DNA of 13,218 nt. It comes from Acidobacteriota bacterium. GTDB taxonomy: Bacteria > Acidobacteriota > Terriglobia > UBA7540. Positions 1 to 8,169 of the stretch are shown piece by piece. The stretch is from the NCBI GenBank assembly GCA_021827245.1, contig JAKAWN010000169.1, positions 1 through 13,218 on the forward strand, in the 5' to 3' direction. Numbering within the stretch: the first letter of the stretch is position 1; the number at the start of each line of letters is the position of its first letter. The position numbers were made by a program, and so were the translations under genes. The notes beneath the pieces were generated by a model. It was not told the origin of the DNA, ran no database searches, and was given only the letters and a program-made list of their open reading frames with translations.

Positions 1-1
1 G

Positions 2-544
2 AAAAGCGCCGGGGTTTCTTCGATTGAAGTGGAACGCCCTGGGAACAAACTGAAGATCACGATCCACACGGCGCGTCCTGGGATTATCATCGGCCGGAAA
101 GGCGCGGAAATTGACCGTTTGCGTCAAGAAGTCCAAAGGCGAACCGGCCGTGAAGTGCTGCCGATAAATATTCAGGAAGTCCACCGGCCCGAGCTGAATG
201 CCCAGCTTGTCGCTGAGTCAATTGCGCTGCAACTCGAAAAACGCGTGGCCTTCCGGCGCGCCATGCGAAAAGCTGTGGATTCCGCGCTGCGGTTTGGTTG
301 CAAGGGGATCAAGGTTCGCGTTGGCGGTCGGCTGAACGGCGCGGAGATCGCCCGGACGGAATGGTATCTGCAAGGGCGTCTTCCGCTTCATACTCTGCGG
401 GCGGATATCGACTACGGGCTGGCGGAAGCCATGACGACGTATGGAGTGATTGGCGTGAAGTGCTGGGTTTACAATGGCGAAATCCTCGAGCAGAAACGGC
501 GGCGAGTCACAAGAACGGAGGAAGCTGCGGAGCCGGCTGTTTAG
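2..544 (+). CDS. rpsC: 30S ribosomal protein S3 (5' end missing)
   Basis: S3 sits at the mRNA entry side of the 30S head and helps unwind mRNA. The reading frame is open from base 2, and a GTG at 29 is an internal Val codon, because the residues before it continue the family sequence. About 180 residues are visible. They include the KH type-2 RNA-binding loop ([13 protein letters not shown], about bases 68-106), then the conserved C-terminal domain with [14 protein letters not shown] and [13 protein letters not shown], ending in WVYNGEIL and a short charged tail. The N-terminal ~40-60 residues lie outside the window. The tail is shorter than the basic extension of E. coli S3. It is followed after 56 nt by rplP, the standard S10-cluster order. 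Identity is certain from the motifs; only the true start is unseen. Confidence 0.98.
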   Translation, partial: KSAGVSSIEVERPGNKLKITIHTARPGIIIGRKGAEIDRLRQEVQRRTGREVLPINIQEVHRPELNAQLVAESIALQLEKRVAFRRAMRKAVDSALRFGCKGIKVRVGGRLNGAEIARTEWYLQGRLPLHTLRADIDYGLAEAMTTYGVIGVKCWVYNGEILEQKRRRVTRTEEAAEPAV

Positions 545-600
545 GTTCAACGCCATTACGCTGTGCGCATTTGGGTGACTGTAGTGAAGGTGAATGATTT

Positions 601-1020
601 ATGTTGATGCCAAGCAAGGTGAAATTCCGCAAGCAGCAACGCGGCCGGATGCACGGGAAAGCCTGGCGAGGGTCCACGGTTTCCTTTGGCGATTACGGCC
701 TGAAGGTTCTTGAGCCCGGGTGGATCACGGACCGCCAGATCGAAGCCAGCCGTGTGGCGATTATGCGTTTCGTGAAGCGCGGCGGCAAATTATGGATTCG
801 CGTTTTTCCGGACAAGCCCGTGACAAAGAAGCCGGCAGAAACTCGCATGGGCAAAGGGAAAGGCGCACCTGAATTCTGGGTGGCTGTTGTAAAGCCTGGC
901 AGAATCTTATTTGAGATGGAAGGCGTGACGGAGGCCGAAGCCCGCCAAGCCTTCCGACTGGCGGGCGACAAGCTCCCCCTGCCAACACGGTTTGTGACAC
1001 GCCTGGAAGCGTCACGTTGA
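601..1020 (+). CDS. rplP: 50S ribosomal protein L16
   Basis: L16 is a late-assembling 50S protein near the A-site tRNA elbow and peptidyl transferase centre. The product is 139 residues, the usual size. It opens [15 protein letters not shown], the family's typical N-terminus, which decides for the ATG at 601 over the one at 607. Other family signatures are [23 protein letters not shown] and [19 protein letters not shown]; the Arg of RMGKGKG corresponds to the residue that is hydroxylated in E. coli. An AAGGTG lies about 10 nt upstream. It stands between rpsC and rpmC, as in most bacteria. A minus-strand reading frame over this region is its shadow. Confidence 0.98.
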   Translation: MLMPSKVKFRKQQRGRMHGKAWRGSTVSFGDYGLKVLEPGWITDRQIEASRVAIMRFVKRGGKLWIRVFPDKPVTKKPAETRMGKGKGAPEFWVAVVKPGRILFEMEGVTEAEARQAFRLAGDKLPLPTRFVTRLEASR

Positions 1021-1022
1021 TT

Positions 1023-1027
1023 GAGGA
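1023..1027 (+). promoter_or_regulatory. Shine-Dalgarno site that decides the rpmC start
   Basis: GAGGA lies directly against the GTG at 1028 but 9 nt before the GTG at 1037. The 9-nt spacing is the normal one, so the downstream GTG is preferred. The site overlaps the region just behind the rplP stop codon (1018-1020). Confidence 0.6.
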
Positions 1028-1036
1028 GTGCGGCCC

Positions 1037-1279
1037 GTGAAACTCGAAAAAGACAAGAAGTGGAAATGGCCTGCAGAAAACATGCGGGAATGGACCGACG
1101 AAGAGCTTGAAAGCAACAGGGTGGAATTTGGGCAGCAGCTTCTGCGGCTCCGGTTTCAGCTTGTAGGCGGACAGGGAGATGTTCTCCCCGTCATGCGCCA
1201 GCTTCGGAAAGGAATTGCCCGAGTTCAGACGGTGCAGCGGGAGCGGGATCTGAAGTTGAGCTCTAAGAAGGAAGCTTGA
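1037..1279 (+). CDS. rpmC: 50S ribosomal protein L29
   Basis: L29 binds 23S rRNA close to the polypeptide exit tunnel. Starting at the GTG at 1037 the protein has 80 residues against about 63-70 in most bacteria. The two-helix L29 body is visible from about residue 16 (MREWTDEELESNRVEF) through LLRLRFQL to the basic helix VMRQLRKGIARVQTV, the equivalent of the family KxVRRxIARxxT motif. The extra length is mostly an N-terminal Lys/Trp-rich segment of about 14 residues (KDKKWKWPAEN). A GTG at 1028 would add three residues but sits too close to the ribosome binding site. It lies between rplP and rpsQ as expected. The identity is secure; the start is moderately secure. Confidence 0.93.
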   Translation: MKLEKDKKWKWPAENMREWTDEELESNRVEFGQQLLRLRFQLVGGQGDVLPVMRQLRKGIARVQTVQRERDLKLSSKKEA

Positions 1280-1322
1280 ACCCGGATGAACTCCGCAGGC
1301 ATTGAGATAAGGGCGATGGGTA

Positions 1323-1607
1323 ATGCTGAATAAGAGGCGACAGCAAAAAATCGGGATGGTCAGCAGCAATAAAATGCAGAAGACCATCGTGGTGACCGTG
1401 GACCGGAAAATTATGCACCCGCTTTACAAGAAGGTCATCCGCAAATCCAAGCGTTTTCTGGTCCACGACGAAAGAGGCGAGTGCCAGCCCGGCGACATGG
1501 TGCGCATTGAGGAAACCCGCCCGCTCAGCCGGCGGAAGCGCTGGCGAGTTGTGCAGGTTATTTCCAAAGCTGTTCAGGTCGGCCAGGAAGCGGAGGCCAA
1601 CGCATGA
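1323..1607 (+). CDS. rpsQ: 30S ribosomal protein S17
   Basis: S17 is a primary 16S rRNA-binding protein of the 30S body, with an OB fold. The product is 94 residues, slightly longer than the common 80-88. It contains [20 protein letters not shown] (residues 9-28) and the family signature [18 protein letters not shown] at 57-74. An AAGGG lies 9 nt before the ATG. The stop overlaps the start of rplN as ATGA at 1604-1607, so the two are probably translationally coupled. The last ~15 residues (VGQEAEANA) are a short acidic tail without clear family match. Confidence 0.97.
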   Translation: MLNKRRQQKIGMVSSNKMQKTIVVTVDRKIMHPLYKKVIRKSKRFLVHDERGECQPGDMVRIEETRPLSRRKRWRVVQVISKAVQVGQEAEANA

Positions 1608-1972
1608 TTGGGATGCGCACCATCTTGCAGGTGGCAGACAATTCCGGCGCCCGCAAGCTGTCCTGCATTCTGCCGCTGGGCGGAAGCGCGGGATTGCAGG
1701 CGGGGTTGGGCGATGTGATTACGGCCTCGGTGAAAGAGGCGGCGCCGGAAAGCCCCGTTCCTAAAGGGAAGGTTGTGAAAGCCGTGGTTGTCCGGATGCG
1801 CAAGGAGCAGCGACGGCGGGATGGCAGCTATATCCGTTTTGACGAGAACGCTGCCGTGCTGATCAACGACACTGGAGAACCGGTGGGAACGCGCGTGTTC
1901 GGTCCGGTGGCGCGCGAACTTCGGGAGAAAAAGTTCCTGAAAATTGTTTCCCTCGCTCCGGAGGTTCTGTAA
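1604..1972 (+). CDS. rplN: 50S ribosomal protein L14
   Basis: L14 lies at the subunit interface and takes part in bridges to 16S rRNA. The product is 122 residues, the standard length. It shows the typical opening ([13 protein letters not shown]), the central [27 protein letters not shown] segment, [13 protein letters not shown], and the conserved end [28 protein letters not shown] (split here by reading, residues 95-122). It overlaps rpsQ by 4 nt and rplX by 1 nt (TAATG), a strong sign of one coupled transcript. Confidence 0.98.
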   Translation: MIGMRTILQVADNSGARKLSCILPLGGSAGLQAGLGDVITASVKEAAPESPVPKGKVVKAVVVRMRKEQRRRDGSYIRFDENAAVLINDTGEPVGTRVFGPVARELREKKFLKIVSLAPEVL

Positions 1973-2307
1973 TGGGAATCGTTCTGGATATCCGGAAGAA
2001 CGACGAAGTCCGGGTTATTGCCGGGCGCGACAAAGGCAAGACCGGGCGGGTGCTGAGCGTGTTGCCGGAAAAACGGCAGGTCTTTGTGGAACACGTTAAC
2101 ATGATCAAACGCCACACCAGGCCGAATCCTGCCAAGCAGATTCGAGGCGGAATCATTGACAAGGAAGGTCCGATTGACGTGTCGAACGTGGCTCTTGTCT
2201 GCACGGAGTGCGGTCCCACCCGCGTCCGCCATCAGCGCATGGCAGGAGGCGAAAAAGGCAAGAAGGTTCGCCAGTGCACCAAGTGTGGAAAGGTGCTCGA
2301 AAGCTAA
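1972..2307 (+). CDS. rplX: 50S ribosomal protein L24 with C-terminal zinc ribbon
   Basis: L24 is an assembly-initiating 50S protein that later lines the tunnel exit. The 111 residues start with a KOW motif ([17 protein letters not shown], 11-27) and continue with the L24 core [15 protein letters not shown] and [17 protein letters not shown]. The C-terminal part carries two CxxC pairs, C77/C80 and C102/C105, which should bind one zinc ion. Many bacterial L24 proteins have this form, whereas E. coli L24 lacks these cysteines. The start overlaps the rplN stop by one base. rplE follows after 23 nt. Confidence 0.97.
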   Translation: MGIVLDIRKNDEVRVIAGRDKGKTGRVLSVLPEKRQVFVEHVNMIKRHTRPNPAKQIRGGIIDKEGPIDVSNVALVCTECGPTRVRHQRMAGGEKGKKVRQCTKCGKVLES

Positions 2308-2330
2308 AGACTGAGGAAGACGAAGCGAAT

Positions 2331-2927
2331 ATGGCCGCTCGATTAAAGGAAAAATACCAATCGGAAGTTCTTCCGGCCCTGATGGGGGAATTTAAGTATC
2401 CGAACCGCATGGCAGTGCCGCGGCTGAGCAAGATTGTGGTGAACATGGGGCTGGGCGAAGCCAGCCAGAACGTCAAGATACTGGATGCGGCTACACGCGA
2501 ACTCGGACAGGTTTCCGGCCAGAAGCCTGTCATTACAAGGGCAAGGAAGTCTATCGCGAATTTCAAGCTGCGCAAGAACATGCCAATCGGAGCGATGGTT
2601 ACGCTACGGGGCGACAGGATGTACGAGTTTTTTGACCGCCTTGTCAACGTGGCGCTGCCGCGTGTTCGGGACTTTCGCGGTCTATCAACAAAATCGTTTG
2701 ACGGGCGTGGCAGCTATACGCTAGGGCTGCGGGACCAGCTTGTGTTTCCCGAAGTGGAATACGGGAAGATCGAGAAAGTCAAGGGTATGAATATCTCGAT
2801 CGTGACGGACGCAAGAAGTGATGCGGAAGCCCTCGCGCTGCTGCGGCATCTTGGGATGCCCTTCCGCTCGGACGTTCAGCGCCGCCGCGGCGCTCAGGAA
2901 GAATCGAAAGAGCAGGTAGGAGGATAA
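2331..2927 (+). CDS. rplE: 50S ribosomal protein L5
   Basis: L5 binds 5S rRNA with L18 and forms part of the central protuberance, contacting P-site tRNA. The start at ATG 2331 gives [13 protein letters not shown], the normal beginning; a longer open frame reaching back to 2208 would overlap rplX and adds unrelated sequence. Family markers are [14 protein letters not shown] (31-44), [19 protein letters not shown] (63-81) and [21 protein letters not shown]. At 198 residues it is ~15-20 longer than usual because of a Gln/Glu/Arg-rich tail after GMPF. That tail's last codons contain the ribosome binding site of the next gene. GAGGA lies 13 nt upstream of the start, a rather long spacing. Confidence 0.97.
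   Translation: MAARLKEKYQSEVLPALMGEFKYPNRMAVPRLSKIVVNMGLGEASQNVKILDAATRELGQVSGQKPVITRARKSIANFKLRKNMPIGAMVTLRGDRMYEFFDRLVNVALPRVRDFRGLSTKSFDGRGSYTLGLRDQLVFPEVEYGKIEKVKGMNISIVTDARSDAEALALLRHLGMPFRSDVQRRRGAQEESKEQVGG
2918..2923 (+). promoter_or_regulatory. Strong Shine-Dalgarno for the GTG start of S14
   Basis: A perfect AGGAGG lies within the last codons of rplE, 8 nt before the GTG at 2932. This supports the GTG as the true start. Confidence 0.75.
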
Positions 2928-2931
2928 TCAC

Positions 2932-3117
2932 GTGGCTCGTACAAGCCAGATGGCAAAACTAGTTCGAAAGCCGAAATTCAAGATTCGGCACAGGAATCGG
3001 TGCCGGATTTGTGGCAGGCCGCGGGGTTATCTTCGGAAATTTGAAATGTGCCGGCTTTGCTTCCGAAAGCTGGCTCTGCAGGGTGATATCCCGGGCGTTG
3101 TGAAGTCAAGTTGGTAG
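2932..3117 (+). CDS. rpsZ: 30S ribosomal protein S14, zinc-binding type Z
   Basis: S14 assembles late into the 30S head. This is the short zinc form: 61 residues beginning MARTSQMAK (GTG start). It has the zinc knuckle C24-x2-C27-x12-C40-x2-C43 and the conserved ending [13 protein letters not shown]. The longer zinc-free S14 of about 100 residues found in E. coli is clearly not what is encoded here. It follows rplE by 4 nt. A 69-nt spacer with an inverted repeat follows, one of the longer gaps in the cluster. The name rpsN (type Z) is equally valid. Confidence 0.97.
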   Translation: MARTSQMAKLVRKPKFKIRHRNRCRICGRPRGYLRKFEMCRLCFRKLALQGDIPGVVKSSW

Positions 3118-3129
3118 CTGTGCAAACGA

Positions 3130-3156
3130 TCGCGGCAAAAACGAACGTAGCCGCGA
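3130..3156 (+). repeat. Inverted repeat between rpsZ and rpsH
   Basis: TCGCGGC (3130-3136) and GCCGCGA (3150-3156) form a perfect 7-bp, GC-rich stem around a 13-nt A-rich loop. The sequence after it (CGAGTTTTATG) has only four T's, so this is a weak terminator candidate and more likely an RNA hairpin within the transcript. It lies 30 nt before the rpsH start. In E. coli S8 represses the spc operon through an RNA hairpin near rplE. Any such role here is inference. Confidence 0.45.
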
Positions 3157-3186
3157 CGAGTTTTATGAACATTATTCGGGAGCCAT

Positions 3187-3588
3187 ATGTCTGCTGTTTC
3201 TGATCCAGTCGCTGACATGCTGATGCGAATCCGCAACGGGTTCCGGGCACGGCATCAACGGGTGGATATGCCGTCGTCAAAATTGAAAATCGAGATTGCC
3301 CGCGTCCTGAAGGAAGAGGGCTACATCAGCAATTACAAGGTCTCGGAAGAGAAAAAGAAGCAGACCTTGCGGGTTTTCCTTCGATACGGGCCCGATGGAG
3401 CCAGCGTCATCTCGAAAATTGAGAGGGCTTCGAGACCCGGCCGGCGCCTCTATGTGGGAGCCCGTGAGATACCGAAGGTTCTTGGCGGGCTGGGCGTGAA
3501 TGTCCTGACGACACCCCAAGGTGTGATGACCGGCAAGGCCGCTCGCAAGGCAAGAGTGGGCGGTGAGATTCTCTGCAACGTGGAGTAG
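3187..3588 (+). CDS. rpsH: 30S ribosomal protein S8
   Basis: S8 is a primary 16S rRNA-binding protein of the 30S platform and in enterobacteria the autoregulator of the spc operon. The product is 133 residues, the normal size. It opens with SDPVADMLMRIRNGFRA (5-21) and then PSSKLKIEIARVLKEEGYI (29-47). It contains YVGAREIPKVLGGLGVNVLTT and the rRNA-binding end TPQGVMTGKAARKARVGGE. The last residues (ILCNVE) differ from the usual ILCYVW/A. GGGAG precedes the ATG by a short spacing. An inverted repeat lies in the 69-nt gap in front. Confidence 0.97.
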   Translation: MSAVSDPVADMLMRIRNGFRARHQRVDMPSSKLKIEIARVLKEEGYISNYKVSEEKKKQTLRVFLRYGPDGASVISKIERASRPGRRLYVGAREIPKVLGGLGVNVLTTPQGVMTGKAARKARVGGEILCNVE

Positions 3589-3616
3589 GCCAGAAGTTTT
3601 TGAAAGGCTGAGGGTT

Positions 3617-4162
3617 ATGTCAAGAATTGGTCGAAAGCCGATCGATGTTCCCAGTGGCGTGACGGTTCAAGTGGATGCCTCTACGGTGACCGTTAAGGGA
3701 TCGAAAGGGAGCGTGCAGGTGCCGCTTCCCAGCGGCATTCGCCTTGAAAAACAGGACGGGACTTACCTGGCTCAAATGGAGCATGAGGACCAGGTGGCGC
3801 TGAGAGGATTGGTGCGCGCGGAGGTCGCAAATGCTATCGAAGGTGTGCGCAAGGGTTTTGAAAAACACCTGGATATCGTCGGGATCGGTTACCGTGCGGA
3901 AGTCAGCGGAAAGAATTTGGTGCTTGCGCTTGGTTATTCACATCCGGTACAGTTCCCGATTCCTGAAGGAATTTCCATCAGTGTTGAGAAACAGACACAT
4001 CTCGTTGTCAAGGGAGTCAACCTTCGGCTCGTAGGTCAGACCGCGGCCAAGGTTCGCAGTTTGCGCCCGCCAGATCCTTACAAGAACAAAGGGATTCGAT
4101 ACACTGGTGAGAGACTGAAGAAGAAAGTGGGCAAGGCCGCTGCGGGAGCTGCCAAGGGCTAG
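3617..4162 (+). CDS. rplF: 50S ribosomal protein L6
   Basis: L6 binds the sarcin-ricin loop region and the factor-binding site of the 50S subunit. The ATG at 3617 gives [15 protein letters not shown], the standard opening; an upstream extension to 3563 would overlap rpsH and has no family match. The product is 181 residues, with two similar alpha/beta domains (about 1-82 and 83-175). The second domain contains [16 protein letters not shown], and the signature [15 protein letters not shown] lies at 151-165. It ends in a short Lys/Ala tail. It sits 28 nt after rpsH and 25 nt before rplR. Confidence 0.97.
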   Translation: MSRIGRKPIDVPSGVTVQVDASTVTVKGSKGSVQVPLPSGIRLEKQDGTYLAQMEHEDQVALRGLVRAEVANAIEGVRKGFEKHLDIVGIGYRAEVSGKNLVLALGYSHPVQFPIPEGISISVEKQTHLVVKGVNLRLVGQTAAKVRSLRPPDPYKNKGIRYTGERLKKKVGKAAAGAAKG

Positions 4163-4187
4163 GTTTCGGGAAGGAAACACAGAAAGC

Positions 4188-4556
4188 ATGTTGACCCAAG
4201 TTTCAAAGAACTTTCGCCGCCAAAGGGTTCACCGGCGCATCCGGCGCCGGCTGCGCGGTGTTGTGTCCGCGCCAAGGCTAAACGTGTTCCGGTCGCTCAA
4301 GCATATCTACGCTCAGGTTATTGACGACGTTCGTGGCTGCACGCTGGTTTCGGCGTCGTCTTGTGATGGAGAGATTCGCAAGGCGCTCAAGAGCGGCGGC
4401 AACATCGCAGCCGCCAAATTCGTGGGCAAGGCCCTGGCGGAACGTGCCAAGGCTGCTGGAATTTCACGGGTGGTTTTTGACCGCGGTGGTTATACCTATC
4501 ATGGACGCGTTAAGGCGCTGGCCGATGAAGCAAGGAAGAACGGCCTGACGTTTTAA
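4188..4556 (+). CDS. rplR: 50S ribosomal protein L18
   Basis: L18 carries 5S rRNA into the central protuberance with L5. The product is 122 residues, as expected. It has the basic N-terminus ([16 protein letters not shown]), then [19 protein letters not shown] (29-47), and ends with [44 protein letters not shown]. The last block is the highly conserved L18 C-terminus. An AAGGA lies 12 nt upstream of the ATG. It is followed after 18 nt by rpsE, as in nearly all bacteria. Confidence 0.97.
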   Translation: MLTQVSKNFRRQRVHRRIRRRLRGVVSAPRLNVFRSLKHIYAQVIDDVRGCTLVSASSCDGEIRKALKSGGNIAAAKFVGKALAERAKAAGISRVVFDRGGYTYHGRVKALADEARKNGLTF

Positions 4557-4560
4557 CGCG

Positions 4561-4566
4561 AAGGAG
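4561..4566 (+). promoter_or_regulatory. Shine-Dalgarno for the TTG start of S5
   Basis: AAGGAG lies 8 nt before the TTG at 4575. There is no ATG or GTG in frame that would keep the S5 N-terminus, so this site fixes TTG as the start. Confidence 0.7.
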
Positions 4567-4574
4567 AACACATT

Positions 4575-5072
4575 TTGGCTGTTGGGATTGACCCAAGTAC
4601 GCTGCAACTGAAGGACCAGGTCGTATCCATCAATCGCGTGACCAAGGTTGTGAAAGGCGGAAAGAATCTCAGCTTTTCGGCTCTGGTGGTTGTGGGCGAC
4701 GGGAATGGTTATGTTGGCTTCGGGACGGGCAAGGCACGCGAAGTGCCCATGGCGATCCGCAAGGGAATCGAACTCGCCAAGAAGTCTTTGCACAAAGTCA
4801 ATATTACTGAAACGACGATTCCGCACGCAGTCGTCGGCCATTACGGAGCGGGGCGCGTCCTGTTGAAGCCTGCTCCCGAAGGCACCGGCGTGATTGCTGG
4901 CGGCCCCGTCCGCGCGGTGCTGCAGGCTGCGGGAATTCAGAACGTCCTGACCAAATCGCTGGGCACGACCAATCCGCACAACGTGGTCAAAGCCACGATG
5001 CAGGCCCTCCTCAGCCTGCGAAACACCGTTGATGTTGCTGCGCTGCGTGGCAAGCAGGTGGAAGAAATCTAG
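4575..5072 (+). CDS. rpsE: 30S ribosomal protein S5
   Basis: S5 lies near the mRNA entry and decoding region and affects translational accuracy. The start is a TTG supported by a well-placed AAGGAG. The product is 165 residues. It has the dsRNA-binding-like N-terminal domain: [20 protein letters not shown] (16-35), then [24 protein letters not shown] (38-61). The second domain shows [27 protein letters not shown] and the family end [14 protein letters not shown]. Everything essential is present. rpmD begins 15 nt downstream. Confidence 0.97.
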   Translation: MAVGIDPSTLQLKDQVVSINRVTKVVKGGKNLSFSALVVVGDGNGYVGFGTGKAREVPMAIRKGIELAKKSLHKVNITETTIPHAVVGHYGAGRVLLKPAPEGTGVIAGGPVRAVLQAAGIQNVLTKSLGTTNPHNVVKATMQALLSLRNTVDVAALRGKQVEEI

Positions 5073-5087
5073 GGAGGCTGGAAGACC

Positions 5088-5615
5088 GTGCCAGAGAAGA
5101 CTGGGACAATTCATATCAAGTGGGTCCGCAGCGGAATCGGGTTTTCGCGCCGGCAGAAGGAAGTGGTCAAGAGCATTGGTCTGGGGCGTCTGAACCAGGT
5201 GGTTGTGCGGCCCGACACGGCACAGATGCGGGGTCTTGTTGCAAAAGTGCCGCACTTGGTGCAGGTGGTTGATCCTCCGGAAACTCCTGCGTGGATTAAC
5301 GTTCCAGAATACAAGATTGTTTCGGCGGAGCTTCGTCCGGAGAACGCGAAGAGGGTGGAGAAGGCCGCAGAAGAAACTCCTGCAGCACCTGAAGGAACCG
5401 AGGCAGCCGCCGCTGCACCCGCGCCGGGGCCTGCTGCTACCGAGAGCAAGGCAGAGGTGGCTGAGAAGAGACCCAGAGCGGCAGAGCGTGAAAAGGGCGG
5501 ATCTCGTGGAAAAGCGGCTTCCGTTACTGCGGAAAAGCCAAAACCTCGAGAAAAGGCGGCCGAGCCGAAACCAGCGGCCAAGAAAGAATCTAAGCCAGAG
5601 AAAGGTAAGAAATAG
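5088..5615 (+). CDS. rpmD: 50S ribosomal protein L30 with long C-terminal extension
   Basis: L30 is a small 50S protein, usually about 60 residues. Here residues 6-62 form the L30 domain: [22 protein letters not shown], then LGLGRL-type turn and [21 protein letters not shown]. The frame then continues to 175 residues. Residues 63-81 ([19 protein letters not shown]) look non-repetitive. Residues ~82-175 are low-complexity, rich in Ala, Lys, Glu and Pro, probably disordered, with acidic stretches first and strongly basic ones at the end. The start is GTG with GGAGG 10 nt upstream, overlapping the rpsE stop. The stop is only 5 nt before rplO. The base identity is clear. The tail's role is unknown; it may be an rRNA-contacting or merely lineage-specific extension. 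Confidence 0.93.
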   Translation: MPEKTGTIHIKWVRSGIGFSRRQKEVVKSIGLGRLNQVVVRPDTAQMRGLVAKVPHLVQVVDPPETPAWINVPEYKIVSAELRPENAKRVEKAAEETPAAPEGTEAAAAAPAPGPAATESKAEVAEKRPRAAEREKGGSRGKAASVTAEKPKPREKAAEPKPAAKKESKPEKGKK

Positions 5616-5620
5616 CTGCC

Positions 5621-6073
5621 ATGGCCACACATATTGGAACGCTTCGGCCTCCGAGCGGCGCTCACAAGCGGCCCAAGAGGATTGGCCAAGGCATGGGTTC
5701 AGGACACGGCAAAACAGCGACACGAGGAAGCAAGGGGCAGCGGTCGCGTTCGGGCATGCGAATGCGGCCTGGGTTCGAAGGCGGCCAGATGCCGCTGCAC
5801 CGCCGTTTGCCGAAGCGCGGCTTTACGAACATTTTCAAGAAGCAGTATGCCATCGTGAATCTGGGTGACTTGGAGGGCTTCAACCCAGAAGAAAAAATCA
5901 CGCCGGCTCTCCTGCAGCAGCGTGGTTTGGTTGGACGGCTGCACGACGGCCTTAAAATCCTGGGCGATGGCGAACTCAAAGTTCCTCTTCAGATTGCAGC
6001 CCACCATTTTTCCAAGTCGGCTGAGGAAAAGATACTGAAGGCCGGCGGAAAAGCAGAGGTTATCTCCGCATGA
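5621..6073 (+). CDS. rplO: 50S ribosomal protein L15
   Basis: L15 is an early-to-middle assembly protein whose extended N-terminus penetrates the 23S rRNA core. The 150 residues begin with the glycine/basic segment ([20 protein letters not shown], then [18 protein letters not shown]). The family core [18 protein letters not shown] follows at 51-68. The C-terminal globular part includes VNLGDLEGF and ends [23 protein letters not shown]. The start follows rpmD by 5 nt and the stop overlaps the secY start (ATGA at 6070-6073), indicating coupled translation. Confidence 0.97.
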   Translation: MATHIGTLRPPSGAHKRPKRIGQGMGSGHGKTATRGSKGQRSRSGMRMRPGFEGGQMPLHRRLPKRGFTNIFKKQYAIVNLGDLEGFNPEEKITPALLQQRGLVGRLHDGLKILGDGELKVPLQIAAHHFSKSAEEKILKAGGKAEVISA

Positions 6074-7479
6074 TGGAGAGTCTCAAAAGCCTTACTGAGA
6101 TTCCGGATCTGCGGAAGCGTATCCTTTTTACCCTGCTGATGCTGGCCGTGTATCGGCTGGGGTCATTTGTCCCGACTCCCGGTATCAACGCAGACGTATT
6201 TCAGAGAGTTTTCCAGCAGTTGGGCGGAACGCTCTTTGGGCTGCTTTCTATGTTTTCCGGCGGCAGCCTCAACCGCCTCACGGTTTTTGCTCTCGGCATC
6301 ATGCCGTACATCACGGCATCCATCATTCTTCAGTTGCTGGGGGTGGTTTCTCCCACTCTCGAAAAGCTTCAAAAGGAAGGCGAGCTCGGCCGGAAAAAAA
6401 TCACCGAGTACACGCGGTGGATGACGGTCGGGTTGAGCATGTTCCAGGCGTTCGGCATCGCCATTGCTTTGCAGCGGGAAACAACCGCCAACATGCCCCT
6501 GGTGAATCATCCCGGCCTGGGATTCACATTGAGCACCGTTCTGACGCTGACGACGGGCGCAGTCTTCGTGATGTGGATTGGCGAACAAATCACTGCGCGG
6601 GGCATCGGGAACGGCATGTCGCTGCTGATTTTCGCCGGCATCGTGGTCGGGTTGCCGCACGCCATTGCAGATCTTTATGAAAAGGTGTTTGTAACACGTA
6701 CGTGGAGCTTTCCGATAGTCTTCCTGCTGCTGGCGTTCATGCTGGTTGTGGTGGCCTTCATCGTTTTTGTCGAACGGGGAGAACGCCGCATTCCGATCCA
6801 GTATGCAAAGCGCATCGTGGGGCGCAAAGTCATGGGCGGGGTTTCTACGCACCTTCCGCTGAAGGTCAACAGCGGCGGCGTGATGCCGATCATCTTTGCG
6901 GTTTCAATTCTGACTTTCCCGCAGACGATTGCACTGTTTGCCGGGTCACAGGGAACCTTTGGCAAAGCGCTGGATTGGTTCAAAACGGCTTTTGGGTGGG
7001 GCGAACCACTCTATACTCTGACCTACGTCATTCTCATCATCTTCTTCGCGCATTTCTATCTTTCGATTATTTACAACCCCGATGAGGTTGCGGACAATGT
7101 CCGAAAACAAGGAGGGTTTATTCCCGGGATCCGCCCAGGCAAGCGGACGGCGGACCACCTGGATGATGTCCTGACGAAAATCACCTGGGTCGGGGGTCTT
7201 TACCTGGCTCTGATCGCCCTGATCCCGGAGGTTATGCTCGCTGGCTTGCGACTGAATCATTTGCCGGTCTGGTTGGGTGGGGCTTGGTTTGACGCGAACC
7301 TTCCAGGGTGGCTTCTGCACGGTTTGAACATCAACTTTTATTTCGGCGGCACCTCGTTGCTGATTGTGGTGGGTGTCGCCATGGATACGATCCAGCAGGT
7401 CGAAGCACAATTAATCATGCGGCACTACGAAGGTTTCCTGAAGAAAGGGCGAGTCCGGGGGCGTCGCGCCGCCTCGTGA
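6070..7479 (+). CDS. secY: Sec translocase channel subunit SecY
   Basis: SecY is the protein-conducting channel of the inner membrane, working with SecE, SecG, SecA and the ribosome. The product is 469 residues with ten expected membrane helices; the first is about 18-36. Visible landmarks are VPTPGIN (34-40), the plug region [16 protein letters not shown] (55-70), and [13 protein letters not shown] (78-90). The cytoplasmic loop [19 protein letters not shown] (235-253) follows, with [19 protein letters not shown] (259-277). The C5 loop is [19 protein letters not shown], with RPGKRT (355-360), and the C-terminus ends [12 protein letters not shown] 6070 overlaps the rplO stop; ATG 6073 is an equally possible start one codon later. 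Its place between rplO and adk is standard. Confidence 0.98.
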   Translation: MMESLKSLTEIPDLRKRILFTLLMLAVYRLGSFVPTPGINADVFQRVFQQLGGTLFGLLSMFSGGSLNRLTVFALGIMPYITASIILQLLGVVSPTLEKLQKEGELGRKKITEYTRWMTVGLSMFQAFGIAIALQRETTANMPLVNHPGLGFTLSTVLTLTTGAVFVMWIGEQITARGIGNGMSLLIFAGIVVGLPHAIADLYEKVFVTRTWSFPIVFLLLAFMLVVVAFIVFVERGERRIPIQYAKRIVGRKVMGGVSTHLPLKVNSGGVMPIIFAVSILTFPQTIALFAGSQGTFGKALDWFKTAFGWGEPLYTLTYVILIIFFAHFYLSIIYNPDEVADNVRKQGGFIPGIRPGKRTADHLDDVLTKITWVGGLYLALIALIPEVMLAGLRLNHLPVWLGGAWFDANLPGWLLHGLNINFYFGGTSLLIVVGVAMDTIQQVEAQLIMRHYEGFLKKGRVRGRRAAS

Positions 7480-7506
7480 GTGCAGGATATACATTGAGAG
7501 GGAACT

Positions 7507-8169
7507 ATGGCGCGGATTCTTCTTTTCCTCGGACCGCCGGGCGCTGGCAAGGGAACCCAAGCCCGGGAGGTCGCTAAGGAGCTTGATATTCCACACATCT
7601 CGACGGGCGACATACTTCGCGAGGCTGTGCGGGAAAAGACTGGTCTCGGTTTGGCCGCAAAGGCTAAGATGGATAGAGGAGAGCTGATTCCGGACGACGT
7701 GATCTCCCCGATTGTGGAGGAACGGCTCGGCAGGGCCGATTGCAGAGAAGGCGCCATTCTGGACGGCTTCCCGAGGACGATTGCTCAGGCGCAATTCCTT
7801 GACGACATCCTGGAAAGAATTGGGCTTGGCAAGCCGCTGGTCCTGAATATCCAAGTTGAGCCCGAATTGGTGGTCAAGCGGCTGACCGGTAGAAGAACTT
7901 GTCCTGTATGTGGCGAGATCTACAATATTTATCTGGACCCTCCGCGTGAAGACTGTGTTTGTGACCGGGACGGAAGCAAGCTCTTTCAGCGGGACGATGA
8001 TAACGAGAAGGCGATCAGAATTCGCCTGAAAGCGTACGAAGAGGATACTTTGCCGCTGGTTGATTACTACAGGCGACGGAACGCTTTGTGCCAGGTCGAC
8101 GGAAACGGAGAACCTGAGGCGATTACGGAAAGTCTCCTGAGCATTGTGAAGACACATGATTATCTGTAA
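7507..8169 (+). CDS. adk: Adenylate kinase, zinc-type LID
   Basis: Adenylate kinase converts ATP and AMP into two ADP in the cytoplasm. The product is 220 residues, the usual long bacterial form. It has the P-loop GPPGAGKGT (9-17), the AMP site STGDILR (32-38), DGFPRT (86-91) and the LID. The LID carries C132-x2-C135-x16-C152-x2-D155, the structural zinc set of three Cys and one Asp known from Gram-positive-type enzymes; E. coli Adk lacks it. QRDDD (161-165) follows the LID. GAGAGGGA precedes the ATG. The 3' end overlaps map by 14 nt, so the two are probably co-translated. Confidence 0.98.
   Translation: MARILLFLGPPGAGKGTQAREVAKELDIPHISTGDILREAVREKTGLGLAAKAKMDRGELIPDDVISPIVEERLGRADCREGAILDGFPRTIAQAQFLDDILERIGLGKPLVLNIQVEPELVVKRLTGRRTCPVCGEIYNIYLDPPREDCVCDRDGSKLFQRDDDNEKAIRIRLKAYEEDTLPLVDYYRRRNALCQVDGNGEPEAITESLLSIVKTHDYL

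Noticed and set aside
2208..2330. Upstream extension of rplE
   Set aside because: It would overlap rplX and adds residues foreign to L5; ATG 2331 gives the family N-terminus.
3563..3616. Upstream extension of rplF
   Set aside because: It overlaps the end of rpsH; the family start MSRIGRKP is at 3617.
4464..5723. A 419-codon open frame on the minus strand opposite rplR, rpsE, rpmD and rplO
   Set aside because: It lies antisense to four certain genes, has no family-like motifs, is rich in Arg/Ser/Leu/Phe as expected for a mirror of Lys/Glu/Ala codons, and spans several gene boundaries.
5203..5868. A 221-codon plus-strand frame overlapping rpmD and rplO
   Set aside because: It is out of frame with both genes and extremely Arg/Leu/Pro-rich, an effect of the low-complexity L30 tail read in another frame.
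6163..6852. A 229-codon minus-strand frame inside secY
   Set aside because: It is antisense to membrane helices and hydrophilic by complement; no ribosome site and no recognisable domain.
7488..7494. TATACAT as a possible -10 box before adk
   Set aside because: No matching -35 element in the end of secY, and the gene spacing fits read-through from secY.
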